Assembly: GCA_006538405.1 (NCBI GenBank)
Contig: BJKQ01000003.1
Coordinates: 62,001-126,000, forward strand
From: Hansfordia pulvinata
Lineage: Eukaryota; Ascomycota; Sordariomycetes; Xylariales
DNA length: 64,000 bases
Reading direction: 5' to 3'
Shown one piece after another: positions 1 to 15,268 of the stretch (position 1 is its first letter; every line of letters starts with the position of its first letter). A program made the translations under genes and the position numbers. A model generated the notes under the pieces. It worked only from the letters and a program-made list of their open reading frames with translations, ran no database searches and was not told the origin of the DNA.

Positions 1-2865
<2,865 letters not shown>

Positions 2866-3460
2866 CTAAGCGATCTCGATTTGCCGCCGTGCCTCATCCG
2901 TTGCCCACTGGGCGGAGAACTTGTCCAACTTCGTTGAGAACCCAGTTTCCGCACGCCCAACCATCAACTGATTGACGGTCGGCTGCGGCGCCTACTCGGC
3001 ACCGGCCGGCGCCGTCACCCGGGGCCCGGCCAGATACTCAGTCAGGCCCGATGAGGGTCCGCTGCTCCCAGCCGTGCACGTGGGACACGTACCCGAGGCC
3101 GCCGCCGTAGCCCCTTGTCGATCGGTCCCCGAACATCCCATCGGCGAGGTACCCTTCTATCACGGCCGACTGCGTGGCGTCGGAATGGTCGAGATCCCAC
3201 CCCTAGAGTCGCGGACGGGCTCGAGCACGTAGTCGGGGCGCCCCACGGCAGTGTGCCCGATCGTCTCGAGGCTGGCGACGAACGAGGCCACATGTCCCGG
3301 CGGCCTGAGGATCTCCGGCCCGATGGACGTTCAGTTGCGCGTGAGGGCATCCCACGCACTGCCCGCGCTCCGACTCCTTCAAGAGGCCGGTTAGCGCAGT
3401 TTGCCATAGATGTAGTTCATGCCTCTTCCTACGACTTCTACACTGTTGCCAGCCATTCCA
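2866..3460 (-). pseudogene. Decayed GH78 alpha-L-rhamnosidase, C-terminal region
   Basis: Reading the minus strand across three frames gives successive blocks that line up with the catalytic (alpha/alpha)6 barrel end and C-terminal sandwich of fungal GH78 alpha-L-rhamnosidases: GNSVEVV near 3450; SIGPEILRPPGHVASFVASL; DATQSAVIEGYLADGMFGD followed by RGYGGGLGYVSHVHGW; then WSSGPSSGLTEYL, APQPTVN, ETGFSTKLDKFSAQW and a stop at 2866-2868. The family's usual order (HPQ-GNS, APE-ISPFISSFE, TQSTVIEGYL, SYVSHSHGWSSGPTSALT, APQ) is kept. The frame changes at least twice (near 3195 and 3085). Two tryptophan positions are stops: TGA at 3333-3331 (after LTRN) and TAG at 2994-2992 (after AGAE), as G-to-A mutation of TGG would give. 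The N-terminal two thirds were not found. It would have cleaved terminal rhamnose from plant or fungal glycans; it cannot be functional as read. Confidence 0.78.
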
Positions 3461-4557
3461 AGTCTCCAGTGTGCAGAACTCAGGTAGCTGCGGGTGCCAA
3501 TCATCGTCCACATATGATAGCCCGCTTGAAACGAGTCGGCCGTCTTCTAATCTTGCTCCACCCCAGCTAACGACTCACTGTCGCTGGCATAATACGCGTA
3601 CGAGGGCCCGGCTCGAGGTGCGCATCGTTCATCCAACGGCAAAGCTCTTCCGAGGGGAAAGTCTCGATGGAGCCAATCTCCACCTAAGGTGACCTTGCCA
3701 CACACAAGGCATGTCGATACCTTCATACCTTGCTTCTGAACGTGGGAACTACCCCCACTCCTGTACTTACCAACTATTTCAGATTACGCACTCGAAGGGA
3801 AACGCACAACGAGCAGTGCGGACTCGAGTTTTGACTGTCCATCCTCGTGTCTCTGCCGGTTGTGTTCCTGCATCGACTGTCACGAGAGGCCCGGTCTTCT
3901 TGCCGAGGTAAGGTTTGTCATGTCCGTGATTGGGCTATGAAGGTACGACAGCATGCAAATTCGATCCAATATGGTCAAGGCATTCTCCAAGCTCTTCCAA
4001 TGCCTGGGGACCTGATGGACGCTTCTCGCTCGTTGGCAGAAAGTTAAAGGGGGCCGATGCCTGCGGGGATGACTGTTATCATCGCCTCAGCGACGCAGCA
4101 AGGAGTCACGCCACGGAGTCCAATGCTGGCTGCTTCGAATTTGCAGATAGGCGACGAGCACATGCCTATAGTACACGGCACAGTCTCTTGCGAAATGCAC
4201 GCCGTCGAGCCGGGGGTAGGGGGCCTCGCACCACGACCAGGTGCGGGGCGCGGCGGGAATGAGGGCTCTGACTCCACCGAGTTACCTCCAATACAGGTGA
4301 TAACATCGTCGGGCTGAACTGCCGATATACCGTGATCAGTGCTCACATCCAACTCTGACTGAAGCGACTGCAAAATTTCGCATTGACAGGTTAATATGGT
4401 GATGTAACGCTGTGGGTTCAATCAATACGTCAACGACAGGACGTCCGCCGTCCTTGTGGTGTCAATTGGTATTCGCTTGCGAGATAAGCACCGGCTTGAC
4501 ACCAGCTTGCGGATGGTTTTCGTAGGTTCCCAGTGTTTCTGTGCACACAAATGGATT
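3461..4557. other. No confident gene; possible extension of the GH78 relic at its right end
   Basis: Fragments of the rhamnosidase may continue rightward to about 3700 on the minus strand, but I could not follow the alignment. An open frame on the minus strand at 4421-4044 (125 codons) has no recognisable motif and no clear partner exon, so I do not call it a gene. Confidence 0.45.
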
Positions 4558-5147
4558 TCAATCTATCCAGTCGTCGGGTCTCCTAGCGAAGTTGTCCAGC
4601 AGTGTTGTCAAGTAGCCTTTGAGCTTGTCTGCTTCATCCTTGCCCTCGTAAGCTTTCTTGAACTGTCCAAGCTCATCTTTCGATAGAATATCCTGAGGGT
4701 CGTTGTACTCCTGAGTCTGAGCCGCTTGTGTCATGTCTATGTCAACCGCTTCCTGTGTAAAGCCTTTCTGCAGCTGCATATATCTGTAAAACAACACTGC
4801 CTTCTGGACTTTGCTCGTGTTCAATTTGGAGAACCACCTAGAATGGAGAGCTCCTGTCAGTAACGGTGGGCGTGGGACCCCGTAAGGTCATCGCGAGGAA
4901 GACCATCCAAAACCTGAGTTCTGATATGCAGCATCCTCTTGGCGAGATTCAAGATAGCTTACTTGGGCTTCTTCTTTTGACTCCAGAATTCCAAAAAGCT
5001 GGCCGCGGCTCGTGACTCGGAGCGAGCGGGCGCCGACAACGCATCATTACGACTAGCGACGCTGATCGATCGCCTTTGGTCCAGGTCACACACGGGCAAG
5101 GCCAGCGATGTCCCTGCAATCGCAAAGAGCAATAAGTTTAGCTTCAT
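4558..5147 (-). CDS. Small secreted protein of unknown function, effector candidate
   Basis: Two exons. Exon 1 is 5147-4963, an intron of 125 bases follows (4962-4838, donor GTAAGC, acceptor TTCTAG), and exon 2 is 4837-4558; together 154 residues. The start at 5147 is chosen because MKLNLLLFAIAGTSLALP is a classic signal peptide; an upstream in-frame ATG at 5222 would bury it. Cleavage is likely after the SLA of this segment. The first part of the mature protein is Ser/Ala/Arg-rich (RRSISVASRNDALSAPARSE), followed by a basic KKKPKWFSKL segment at the splice junction. The C-terminal half is helical and charged (VQKAVLFYRYMQLQKGF, LSKDELGQFKKAYEGKDEA, TTLLDNFARRPDDWID). It has at most one cysteine, which is unusual for classical cysteine-rich effectors. 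I do not recognise a family. Its splice sites and phase match perfectly, so it is probably a real gene. It lies 2.4 kb from the RIP-mutated island. Confidence 0.72.
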
Positions 5148-7502
5148 CTTCGACAAGCTGGACGTGTGCTGTTCAACAATGCCGCTAAAGATGTTTGCTG
5201 CTGGGTCTGGCGCGATAGTCAAGACAAGAGTTGGAGCCCTAGGTTGCGTGGTGGCAGAGCAAGTCGGGATTTCAATAAATATCAGAAGCGAGGCATGCGC
5301 GTTGCAGGTCCCCAGTGGGTGCGATGGATTTGTGCGAGTGGCGTGACGCCTACTTCGAGTAAAGACCGGAGAAGTGCAGCGGCCTTTGCATTGAGTTAGC
5401 TCTTAACGGAACGCATTGGCGAGTCAACCCGAAGAACCTCAATCTTGATGAGATTTCGCCACAATTGGATCAGACTTCGCGACTTGATTTGGTGCACAAT
5501 TCGCTTAGCATGCGGATCGTCACCACTACCGACTCTAAGCGAAGAGACTTTGAGGGTTTTGCCTCTTCGTCGTGTACTTATTATTGATCAATATTCTCTT
5601 TCCATCTTGCGTGGCAGCGCTTGCTAATATCTTTCGGCATCAAAGTGCAAGGTTTCCTCTGGTAACAGCCCGCAAAGGTCCCCTCCGCACATAAATATGA
5701 GCTTTGTTGTTCGATTCAGTGGGTGACTTGAAGCTCTGCACCCTGATTCCACGAGAGGGAGAAAAAATAAAAGAAGACATAGGTCTAAGATATGCCATGG
5801 ACCTTGGAGCGAACCCCGATGAGTCCAATGCCTTATTTTCTTCCATGATGAGTTGTTAACTCCAGACTAACCGCCCGCTTGCAACTTCCGAGATTATCTC
5901 CCATGGTGACCAGCTGTCCCACGGGCCACCTGCAGCAGACGCCACAGAGTGGCATGTTCAACAACGGATGGTGTCAGCGTGTCATACGCGATTCTAGCAT
6001 CTCGGGGTATCATCCGCGGAGCCAGGCTGTGATCCCCATGGGAAGCGGATGCATCGTCGTACAATGTCCAGCAATGTGAGACGCTCACATGACCTCCTGC
6101 AGGCGTGATGGCCGCGGTCCTCATTTCAGCAGGACGTCTCTCGTGTCATGCTCCTGTGGCTGTCCATGCGCGCGGAGGCTGGGTATCTCCCTTCGGAAGA
6201 GCAGTGTGGGAGGAGGAAGCCTGAGTGGTAGTGATCCACGTGATAAGCCTTCGAGTACGAGTACTTGGCTGCGGCGGGATATTGCCTTGGCACTTCGGGC
6301 GCAGTCGTCATTGGGCCGGAATCGACGCGACCTCAGGGCACGTCATAACGCCATCTATGATCGCAGGCGGTACAGCGAGCGAGGTGGTATTTGCAAGCGT
6401 CGGGATTCTTTGTCGAAGTGATCAGTCAAAACCATCGTAGTGGGTTGCCGTGAGGCAACTGCTGTACGTGTGGTGAGTGCAACCTCGACGTGAGATCCCA
6501 ATGAAGAGCCATGTTGGCCACCCCGCTCTTTTCTGCCCAGCGTACGAGGACGTGGAACCGCGGCAATGACTGTGGCTGAAGTACTCGTAGCAGTTGTCTA
6601 GCCGGTCGAGTAGGGACAGTCCAGGGGCACGTGGCATGCATGAAATAAAGAGGCGACAAAATGGGAAACCCGTGGCGGAGGCACACCACAGCATCTATGG
6701 TTGCTCTGTCCGTGTAGCGCGGCGATGTGGCGGCGGGTCACGGCGGTGTAGAGACGCGAGTTTGGCAACTTGTGCAACTTTGACGAGGTCCAGAGGGGGC
6801 TGTGCTTCGATAATCAGTCAGGATCGGAAGAGGCACATTGCTGATTGGCGTGGTAGGTCGGGGCCCAACCGCAGACTGCGACTTGCGACTGGGGAAGAAT
6901 CCGCCATGCAAGACTCCAGACCGACGGCGGCAGATGGCGTCAGACGGCGAGGGGGATCTCGAGAAAACCCCGGGGTGGGAGCTGGGCTGGCCACATACTC
7001 GTAGCGGTCGGAAAGGGGCCAGGATGGACGTCAGTGACACGAGGGCCAGGAGTGGATGGCGAAGAAGAGGCCAATGAGGAGGAGGGGAAATGGGCCTCAC
7101 GATGGGGATGAGGTGGACAGCACTCGACAACTTGCAAGGGAGGGTACCTCCGCACGGCTACCTGCTTGTGCATACCTTAGGTAATGTATCTAACCCCTAC
7201 TCGTACATCCGAAGGCGTAGCCGACCTGCATTCATAGCCGGACCTCAGTGTTTGCCCTTCTTAATTAGGCCCGGTGCATGAGCATCACAAGCTGAGCATC
7301 TGTACACAGCCGAGAAGCTGTGGGGACGAGCTTCCGAGCTTTCGAGCTTTCGAGGAAGGTCACGTTCTCAACAGGCGCACTCAAAGCCACCCCCAGAGAC
7401 CCGAGAGAGTGGAAGGAGGACATCCAATGTACATGTATGTGAAAACCGTGCCGATTCAGAGGTAGTGGAGGTCCAGTATGTGCTTATACAGTGGGAGGGC
7501 AT
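5148..7502. other. Intergenic, no recognisable gene
   Basis: No coding region could be supported. The first few hundred bases are the promoter side of the small secreted protein gene. TACGAGTA/TACTCGTA motifs occur near 6256, 6582, 6993 and 7198, and ACCTTAGGTAATGT at about 7174; almost the same string occurs at about 15322 on the other side of the AT-rich island. Confidence 0.55.
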
Positions 7503-7540
7503 AAAAAACGACCGCCCCCCCTTTTCCCACTGAAACAGGC
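7503..7540 (+). repeat. Left terminal inverted repeat of the outer element
   Basis: The core AAACGACCGCCCCCC followed by TTTCCCACTGAAACAGGC recurs, inverted, at 15269-15302 with only a few differences (one C fewer, CTGAAAC against CTAAAAC). It is the only GC-rich stretch at this border and so has escaped most RIP. Confidence 0.8.
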
Positions 7541-7722
7541 ACTTTTCAACCACTAATCATACACGTAATATAAGAGCTATAAGATTGGAATGAAATTAAT
7601 AAGTAAAATAACTTTTAAAATTTATTATAATCTTTTTTTTTATACATATATATTAAAAAGCTTCTATAAGCCGTTAAAATAAGTAAAATAAAGGCGAAAT
7701 TTTCTTTTATTAATATAAATAT

Positions 7723-7900
7723 TATAAGTAAAAGACACGATCAGGTAAAGCAGTGTTAAAGAGGTAATATAAGGTATATAATAAATAAGAATTAAACCTT
7801 AAACCTCCACGTTTAATAAGAGATCTAAGGGGTATTTATAAGGAGTTCGTACTGGTCTCGTACAGGAATACATTAAGCTAAGTTAAGACTTCTCCTTATA
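7723..7900 (-). repeat. LTR copy 1 (3' LTR in element orientation)
   Basis: Direct repeat of 14798-14975. I count about 13 differences over 178 bases and all are C/T or G/A transitions; this copy carries the A or T at nearly every one, so it is the more heavily mutated. Shared anchors include GTAAAGCAGTGTTAAAGAGG and GGAGTTCGTACTGGTCTCG. Confidence 0.88.
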
Positions 7901-10900
7901 ATAATTAACGTCTCCCTCTTAATAGCCCGTGCTCGGTGCTATTAATAATAATATAATGTGGCTACGGTACGTACCGCGCTTACGTTAATAAAATAAGGTT
8001 AACGTGTTAAGGTATATACCTTAATTATTATAATAATTAATTTAAGCGTTATTAAGTTAATATAATAATACCCTTATAATTATAAAGGAGTCGTTAACGA
8101 CTTACGCTTATTATATATACGTTTATTTTATTATAATAATTAATTAAAAAATATATTATATATAAATTTCTTTAATTTATATAATTAATAAACAATCGCG
8201 CGCTCTTATATAATTAATACGCTTTAATCCGTTATCTCTTTAAATATAAAATAACACCACCTTTCTTAACTTTATATTCCTTTTTTTATTAATCTTAAGG
8301 TCTTTTTTCTCGGCTCCTTTATTATTCGTACCTTATTCACATCCTTTCCGCTTAATCGGATTTCTCCCCTTTTTAATTTTTAATATAATTAATAACGAGT
8401 TTAACGACCTTAAGTTAAAGTTATTAAATAATTAATTAAATAATAATAAAAACCTTATCGACACCCTTAATAATTCTGAAAATAAAAATAAAGGAAAGCT
8501 TATAAATCCCTTTTAAAACCTGCTCGAATCGTTTTATAATTAAGGCGGAGGCGATAACTCGATTATCCGGACTTTTAATAAGCCTTATAATAATAAAAAC
8601 ATTACCACCTTTAAATCGACTTTTAAAAGTAAGCGTAACGGCGCCGTTATTACCTTTACTTTAAGATATAAGGTTTAAAAATCTTATATTATAAAACCCC
8701 TTTAATACTTAATTAAATTATTATTAACTTTTACGTAAAAACGCCGTGGTACCGTTATAAATAAAACCCTTTTTAAAAAGCCTTATTAATAAAGTATTCG
8801 TATTAAAAATAAGGTATATAATAAACGTAAATTAACCGTTATTACCTTAAAATTTTACGGAAAATATATAAGCGTAATTATCCATGTTTATTAACTTAAG
8901 TATTATATCTTATTTAAAGTCATTTACGAGTTCGATTAACTTAAAAGTTTTACTTATACTTATTATTAAAAAGGTAATTATACTTATAAGCTTATAAATC
9001 GAATTCCTTTCGATACCTTTACGAATCCTTATAAAGGTTTTTTAACATTTTATTTATATATAATTACTTATTATACTTAAGCATAACGCTATACGCTTCG
9101 CGATTTTTCTTAATTCCGTGTTTAATATTTATTAAAAAAAGAATGTTCGCTTTAATAAAAAAAAGCAATAAAAAGATATCGCTTTAACGTAGTTTCGCTT
9201 AAAAAAAGCCTTTAAATCCTTTATAATTACGTATAAGGTAAAGTAAGGTTTATTTAATATTAAAAAAACTATTAACGATACGCGCGGCGATTACCGTATC
9301 GTTATTATATAAGCATATTAAACTCGTGTTTATATAGTCCCGTTTATTAAACTTAAAGTAATAAGTACCCTTTTAATCGTGCTTATTTTATAAGGGTTTC
9401 GATTTATTTTAATAAAGGTTTCCGTAATTTAAAATTAAAAAGGAATTTTATATTAAAATAATAATGTTATCGTGCCTTATTAAGGCTTAAAGCTATTAAG
9501 CTTAACACGTTATTATCATTTAATACGCGTAAGATATATAAGATCTTATAAGTAAAAAGCTTAACCTTATCTTAAAGCGTAATTACCTTAATATTAAAGA
9601 CGCCTTTACTTTTTTTATTTATTATTAAAAGTTAAAGGGTACTTATAAGGTATTCGGTGCGTTTATAATTTGATTTTAAATTAAAGGGGTTTTAAATCCC
9701 TTTTTAAAGAATGTAACTTCTTATAATTAAGTTATAAATAGCTCGTAGATTCGCACCTTAATAAAAGGGGTTTTAAGGCCGTTTTAAGCCCTTTAACTTA
9801 AGTGTTTTCTTTAAAATCTTATTAATAAAAAACCGTTTTACTTTAATACTCTTTAAAAACTTAATAATTACTTACTTCGTATTTTATATATCGTTTTTAT
9901 ATACTTATTAATTATACTCGTAAGGCCACCTTATTTATTTTACCTTATAATAATTTATACCCTTATTAACGCGGTAATTAATAACGTTTTCCACTTTTTA
10001 TTTATCCTTATTATCGAGGTCCGATATAAGTAATAAATTATACGTATAAGCGGTTTAAGGCTTTAAATATTAAATTAAAAATACGTTATAGATTCGATTA
10101 TATTTTAAGGGTAATATAAGCTTATATATTATACGGCTTATTAGCTTTAAAATCTGAAATAATCTTATATACTTTAATAAAATTTTCTTATACTTTATAT
10201 AAAAGTTTATAATCGATAAGGCTATTAATTAACCCTTTTATAATTATAAAGGCTAATGCTTTTTATTATAATACTTTTATTATCGCTTTACTGCTTTATA
10301 TCACTTTCTTATAATGTTTATTACAGATTCGCCAGCTTTTTTAACTTATCTTTTATTATAAGGATTAATATACCTTCTCCTTTATAAGCGATATGCTTAA
10401 CGTTAAGTAAGCTAAGTTATTAACCGTATAATATTTAAAAAGGGCTTTATTTTATTAACACGTTTATATTATTATTAATCGTAAAGTACGCGTTTATTAA
10501 TAATATTAATTAACACTTTATTTATCTTTATATAAAATAACGTAAGTACGTTTCGAGTATAATATTTATACGTTTCGTTTACTTATTAATTTATATATAA
10601 AACGTAATCGAATACCTCTTTTTAATATATAAGTAATAATATAAGTTAAATTAATATTAATTAATAAATAACGAGCCTTTATTTATTAATATACCTTTAA
10701 GGTTATTAAACTTATAATAAACTTTAATATATAATAACGTAATAAGCTCTTTTATTATAATCGTGTTTAAAACGGCTTAAAATATGCATAATTTTAAAAA
10801 CCTATTTATAAGGATAAGGATATTATTTACTTATTGCCCTTAATGTTATGCCTTTAATAAGCTTATAATAAAGTTTATAAATAGCTTTTATATAAAAGCA

Positions 10901-12199
10901 TTTAATATTAATAAGCTTTATAATTCACCGTAAGGTCGGTGGCGTTTCGCCTTTAAACTTATATAATTTTATATTACTTAATATATGCTTAAACTTTTAC
11001 TTCTTATAATGGTTAATAAAACTTTCGGTTAATTAATTTTAATATTTTATTAACTTTAAAGTGCTTTATTAATAAATCGTTATAATGCATTTATAATAAT
11101 TAATATTTAATATTATTTTTAATAAGCATAAATATCTTCCCTTTATAATATAAAAGGGGCCTTTATATAATTTAATCCGGATGTACGTCAATTCTCTCAC
11201 GAATCTTAATACATTTTATATTTTTTCTTTAAGCTTATATTAAGAGCTCTTTTAATATTATAAACGGTTTTTTTATATACGGGGTGTCTTATTTTATAAT
11301 ATTATATGTACGGCTTTATATAATTATTTATATTTTATATGCCTTAAAAGCGGTGATAACGTATATTAAAGGGTTAATAAGCTGACCGTTAACGTTATCG
11401 TTTTTTACTTTAAGCTTTTATTTATTATAAGTAAAAGTTTTAAGTTATTAAGCTTATCGCCTTAATAATCTAACCGTTTTAAGGGCGGATTAATAAGGTT
11501 TCGCTTCCTTAATTAATACTTAATCTTAAAGTTAAAAAGGTTAAAAAATAAAAGCCATTTAACTTACCGGCCGTTTAAGCGTGTAAACTTTATAAACGTA
11601 TATAAATTATTATAATCGCTTAAAACTTCCGTAAAGAACTTAAAGCCTTATAAGTAATGTCGTTAATGCTTAAAATTACTTATTATTATAAGTATCTTTT
11701 AATCACTTATAATATACCGCGATTCGGCCTTAAATAACTTACGAGATTAAAACGTTATTAAGTGTTATTTACCTCCTTTATTAAGTTATAAAAGGATCTT
11801 AAATATGCTCGAGCTTAAAGCGTTAATTTTTATATATATATACTTTTTTAAATTAAAGTAAAGTAATAAAGGAGCTTCCTTAAATACTTAAATTAAGCTA
11901 AAAAACGCTTTTTTAATTAATATATTAAGGAACTTATCTCTTTTAAGCTTTAATAAGGATTTAAACTTTTTTAAACAATTAATTAAAAGAGAAGTAATCC
12001 TTAAGAATCCGTTTATAAAGCGTTAATAAAAGTTGATAAAGCCGATAAAAACTTAAATATTATATTAAGACTTTAATAAAGGCTAATAAGTGATTATATT
12101 AACCCTTATAAGGTTTATAAAAATTCTTTTAATAAAGATCACATATCTTAAAAACTTTAAAGACTCCTTAAAAAACTAACACTTTAACGGTTTAATATA

Positions 12200-12850
12200 A
12201 AGGCCCGTATTAAGCAATGCTTAAATCATTATTCGTAAGTGTTTCGTATATGTTTTATTATCCTTAAAGTAAATAAGGATATTATTTAAATAAACGATAC
12301 ACACATTATTAAGTTAATCCTTTAACACTTTATTAATATAAGCTTAAAAAGTAATAAGAGTATTGCTTAAGCTTATAAGTATAACCAAGAACTTATAATG
12401 CCCGTATCGGGTACGAAACGCAGTCTTTCACTTATCGCCTTAACGTATACGTATACGGTAATACGTATCCTTTAAGTTTAACTTATTAAAAATATAAGCT
12501 TTTAACACTTTATTAAGCAGCTTTAAAATAAAAGGTAATATATACCGATTCTTAATCGTTACCTTATTAAGTCCTTTATAATCTATATATAAATAAAGCG
12601 TTTTATTATACTTAAAAACGAAAAGGATAAAGGCCTTTATTAAGCTCTTTAATAGCCTTATCTTCTTAATACTTTACATCTTTTTAATGAACTTATATAG
12701 TTCTTATAATTTATTATTCGTTAATAAATAAATAAGTATATATAAAGGATCCTTGCTTAATTATAAATTAATAATATAATCAACCCTTTTATATAAAAAA
12801 AGCTTAATAACGCTATCTATATTAAAGAACTCTTTAAACTTTTAAAGATA
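12200..12850 (-). pseudogene. Reverse transcriptase domain relic of the LTR element
   Basis: On the minus strand, 12440-12381 reads GDK-stop-KTAFRTRYGHYKFLV, the conserved reverse-transcriptase block WKTAFRTRYGHYEF with Trp TGG turned into TGA. Downstream, 12292-12272 reads YLNNILI where the family has the catalytic YLDDILI: both metal-binding aspartates (GAT/GAC) have become asparagine (AAT). Upstream, around 12760-12720, a PLYxLIYLLTN block with further stops matches the GPIYxLS segment that opens the domain. These are exactly the G-to-A changes RIP makes on this strand, so the enzyme is dead. Confidence 0.85.
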
Positions 12851-14797
12851 AATAAGAATAAGCTCGATTTCCCCACGATTTTAGCTTATAAAGATGTTTA
12901 TTATTTTTATTAATAAATTAAAGTCCACTTATATTATTACGTAATAATAAGTGCTTTTATTTCGAGTCCGTCGGAATTTCCGGTATAACTTTAATATAAA
13001 TTTAATCGAGTTATACTTAAACTATTAATAACCCGTGCTTAATTATAATATGATTCGCTCTTAAGTTATAATATTATTAAATAAAAGTAACGGGCTATTA
13101 AATAATTTAAGGTCTTAATTAATTATTAAATAAGGAACTTATAAAGTTCGCTTAATCCTTTTATTATCTTAAAGTGTCACCGTTACTTAATAAGATTTAT
13201 AAGTTTTAATAAGTATTTATGCTATATCCGTAAGGGATATAAGCTTTATTAAGGCCCGATTTAATTTATATTAAGTTATAAAGTCTGAATTAATTAAATT
13301 AACCTTTAAGTAAGTATTTAAGTCCATATATGTGCTTAGCTTTAAAGCTCCTTTATAAGGTGACCGTATTAAGTAAGGCATATAAAACCGTATAAGCAAA
13401 TCCATAAATTAATATAAATTAAAGGTAAAACATATAAAGGCTTATATTACCTTTCCACTTATTTTCCCGGCTGATTCGTAAGGTTTCCGGGTGGGTTCTT
13501 ATCCTTTTTTTACTTTACCTTTAACTTACGGTATTTTAATTTAATATAACCTTTCTTATTATAATAATAATAAGTAACACCCTTCTTCCACTTAGCAGGC
13601 TTTTACTTCTTAATATTAAGGTTATTTAACTTTAAATCATTATTATCTTTACGTTTCTTTTATTAATTTTTATTATTAGCGTTACCGGGTATGTTTTAAG
13701 AGTTCTTTAATAACGTATTATCTTTATATTAAAAGGTCTTTTTAATAAACTTCTTTTCCTTTATACTTAATAATTCTTAACGTTAAGCAATAAGCTTTAT
13801 TATCGTTATACGCTTAATAAGCAGCTTAATTATATAATTAAGAATACTGTCTCGTAATATAAGGAGTAACTTCCTTAAGAATAATAAGGCCCGTTCTTAA
13901 TTAATATAAAACTTAAGCTAATATTTTAGCTTAATTAAATATTGGTTAAATCGATAAGGATCTTAACTTAAACGTTAAGCGGCTTACTTTTATTACGTAT
14001 TTAAAGCTACTTACTTATAAGTAAAGTGTTTAATAATAAACTTAATCTATTTTATAAATTCTTATTAGCTTCCCTTAAAGGTATACAGCTCTTTTTAAGA
14101 TAACGTCTTATAATAAGTTTAATATAAGCCTTTATAAGTCTTATTTAGCTTTTTATAATTAAAAATAACCTTCTCCTTACCGTTTCGTATACGTTTTAAG
14201 GAAGCTTAAAAGACGGTCTTATAATTAACTTATTAAGTATCTTATTAAAAGAAAGTAAACTTTATATTAAGCGCCTTAATACTATTTATATTAACGTAAC
14301 GGCCTATATTTAAGGGGCTTATAAATTTAAGCGGCTTAATATATAAGTCTTCCTTTAAATTTAAGTTTAACTTTAAGGAGGGGGTTCCTTACTCTTAAGA
14401 ATCACCTTTATTTTAAGGGCGATTTAACTTTAAGCGCTGCTTAAGTCCCTCGCGTCTTAATCGATAACGCGGTTATTATTAATTTAAGTTTTATACCTTA
14501 TTATATACCGGGTTAAAGATCTTTAACTCTTATAATCTCTTTTAAATGTTATCTATATTTATTAATATATTATTTAATCGCCTTTATAATCGTCTCTCCT
14601 TTACTTATAAAAGAGACAGGTTATCGTTTTAATCCTTTTAAGAATTATTCTTATCTTATAAGGGTAACGGTTATTATTCGTCGGCGATTTAAGGTGGATC
14701 GGCTGGCTGAGTATAAGATAATCCCTTTTTAACATCGTTATTCTTAGCGGTAAAAGCCATTACTTTAAGTGATTAAAAAGGGAAGGTTTAAAATTAT

Positions 14798-14975
14798 TAT
14801 AAGTAAGAGACACGATTAAGTAAAGCAGTGTTAAAGAGGTAATATAAGGTATGTAATAAATAAGAACTAAACCTTAAACCTCCACGTTTAATAAGAGATC
14901 CGAGGGGTATTCATAAGGAGTTCGTACTGGTCTCGTACAGGAATGCATTAAGCCAGGCTAAGACTTCTCCTTATG
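14798..14975 (-). repeat. LTR copy 2 (5' LTR in element orientation)
   Basis: Direct repeat of 7723-7900. It keeps more C and G (for example CCGAGGGGTATTCATAAGG against CTAAGGGGTATTTATAAGG in copy 1) and is therefore closer to the original sequence. Confidence 0.88.
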
Positions 14976-15268
14976 ATAATAAAATAATTAAAATACTTAT
15001 TAACTTTAAAAGTATTTATATTTAAGTAAGGAAGTCTTCAAAGCTTATAAGACTAATAAGTTCACTTTATACTATTTTTTAAATTAATAATTAATTTAAT
15101 TTAATTTATAGTATTTTTAGCTTATCTTTTAAAATTAATATAAAAAGATTCATAAATAGATTAGAAAACTTAAGCTTATTATATAAGAGAATAAGATCGG
15201 AATTATGCTTTATTCCATTTTTCAAGTTAAAACCTGCGATATCGTAGAGTTATAGATTTTCAAAGTAG

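Larger units (their letters stand above)
7723..14975 (-). mobile_element. LTR retrotransposon (Ty3/gypsy type), minus strand, inactivated by RIP
   Basis: Direct repeats of about 178 bases stand at 7723-7900 and 14798-14975. The 6.9 kb between them is RIP-degraded, but reverse-transcriptase landmarks survive on the minus strand between about 12200 and 12850. With transcription on the minus strand, gag and protease should lie at roughly 13-14.8 kb, and RNase H and integrase below 12.2 kb; I could not align those parts. No open frame of useful length survives. The repeats begin TATAAG and end CTTAT, consistent with RIP-altered TG..CA ends. No clear target duplication is visible. Confidence 0.82.

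Noticed and set aside
4044..4421. 125-codon open frame on the minus strand
   Set aside because: No motif, no signal peptide, no well-phased partner exon.
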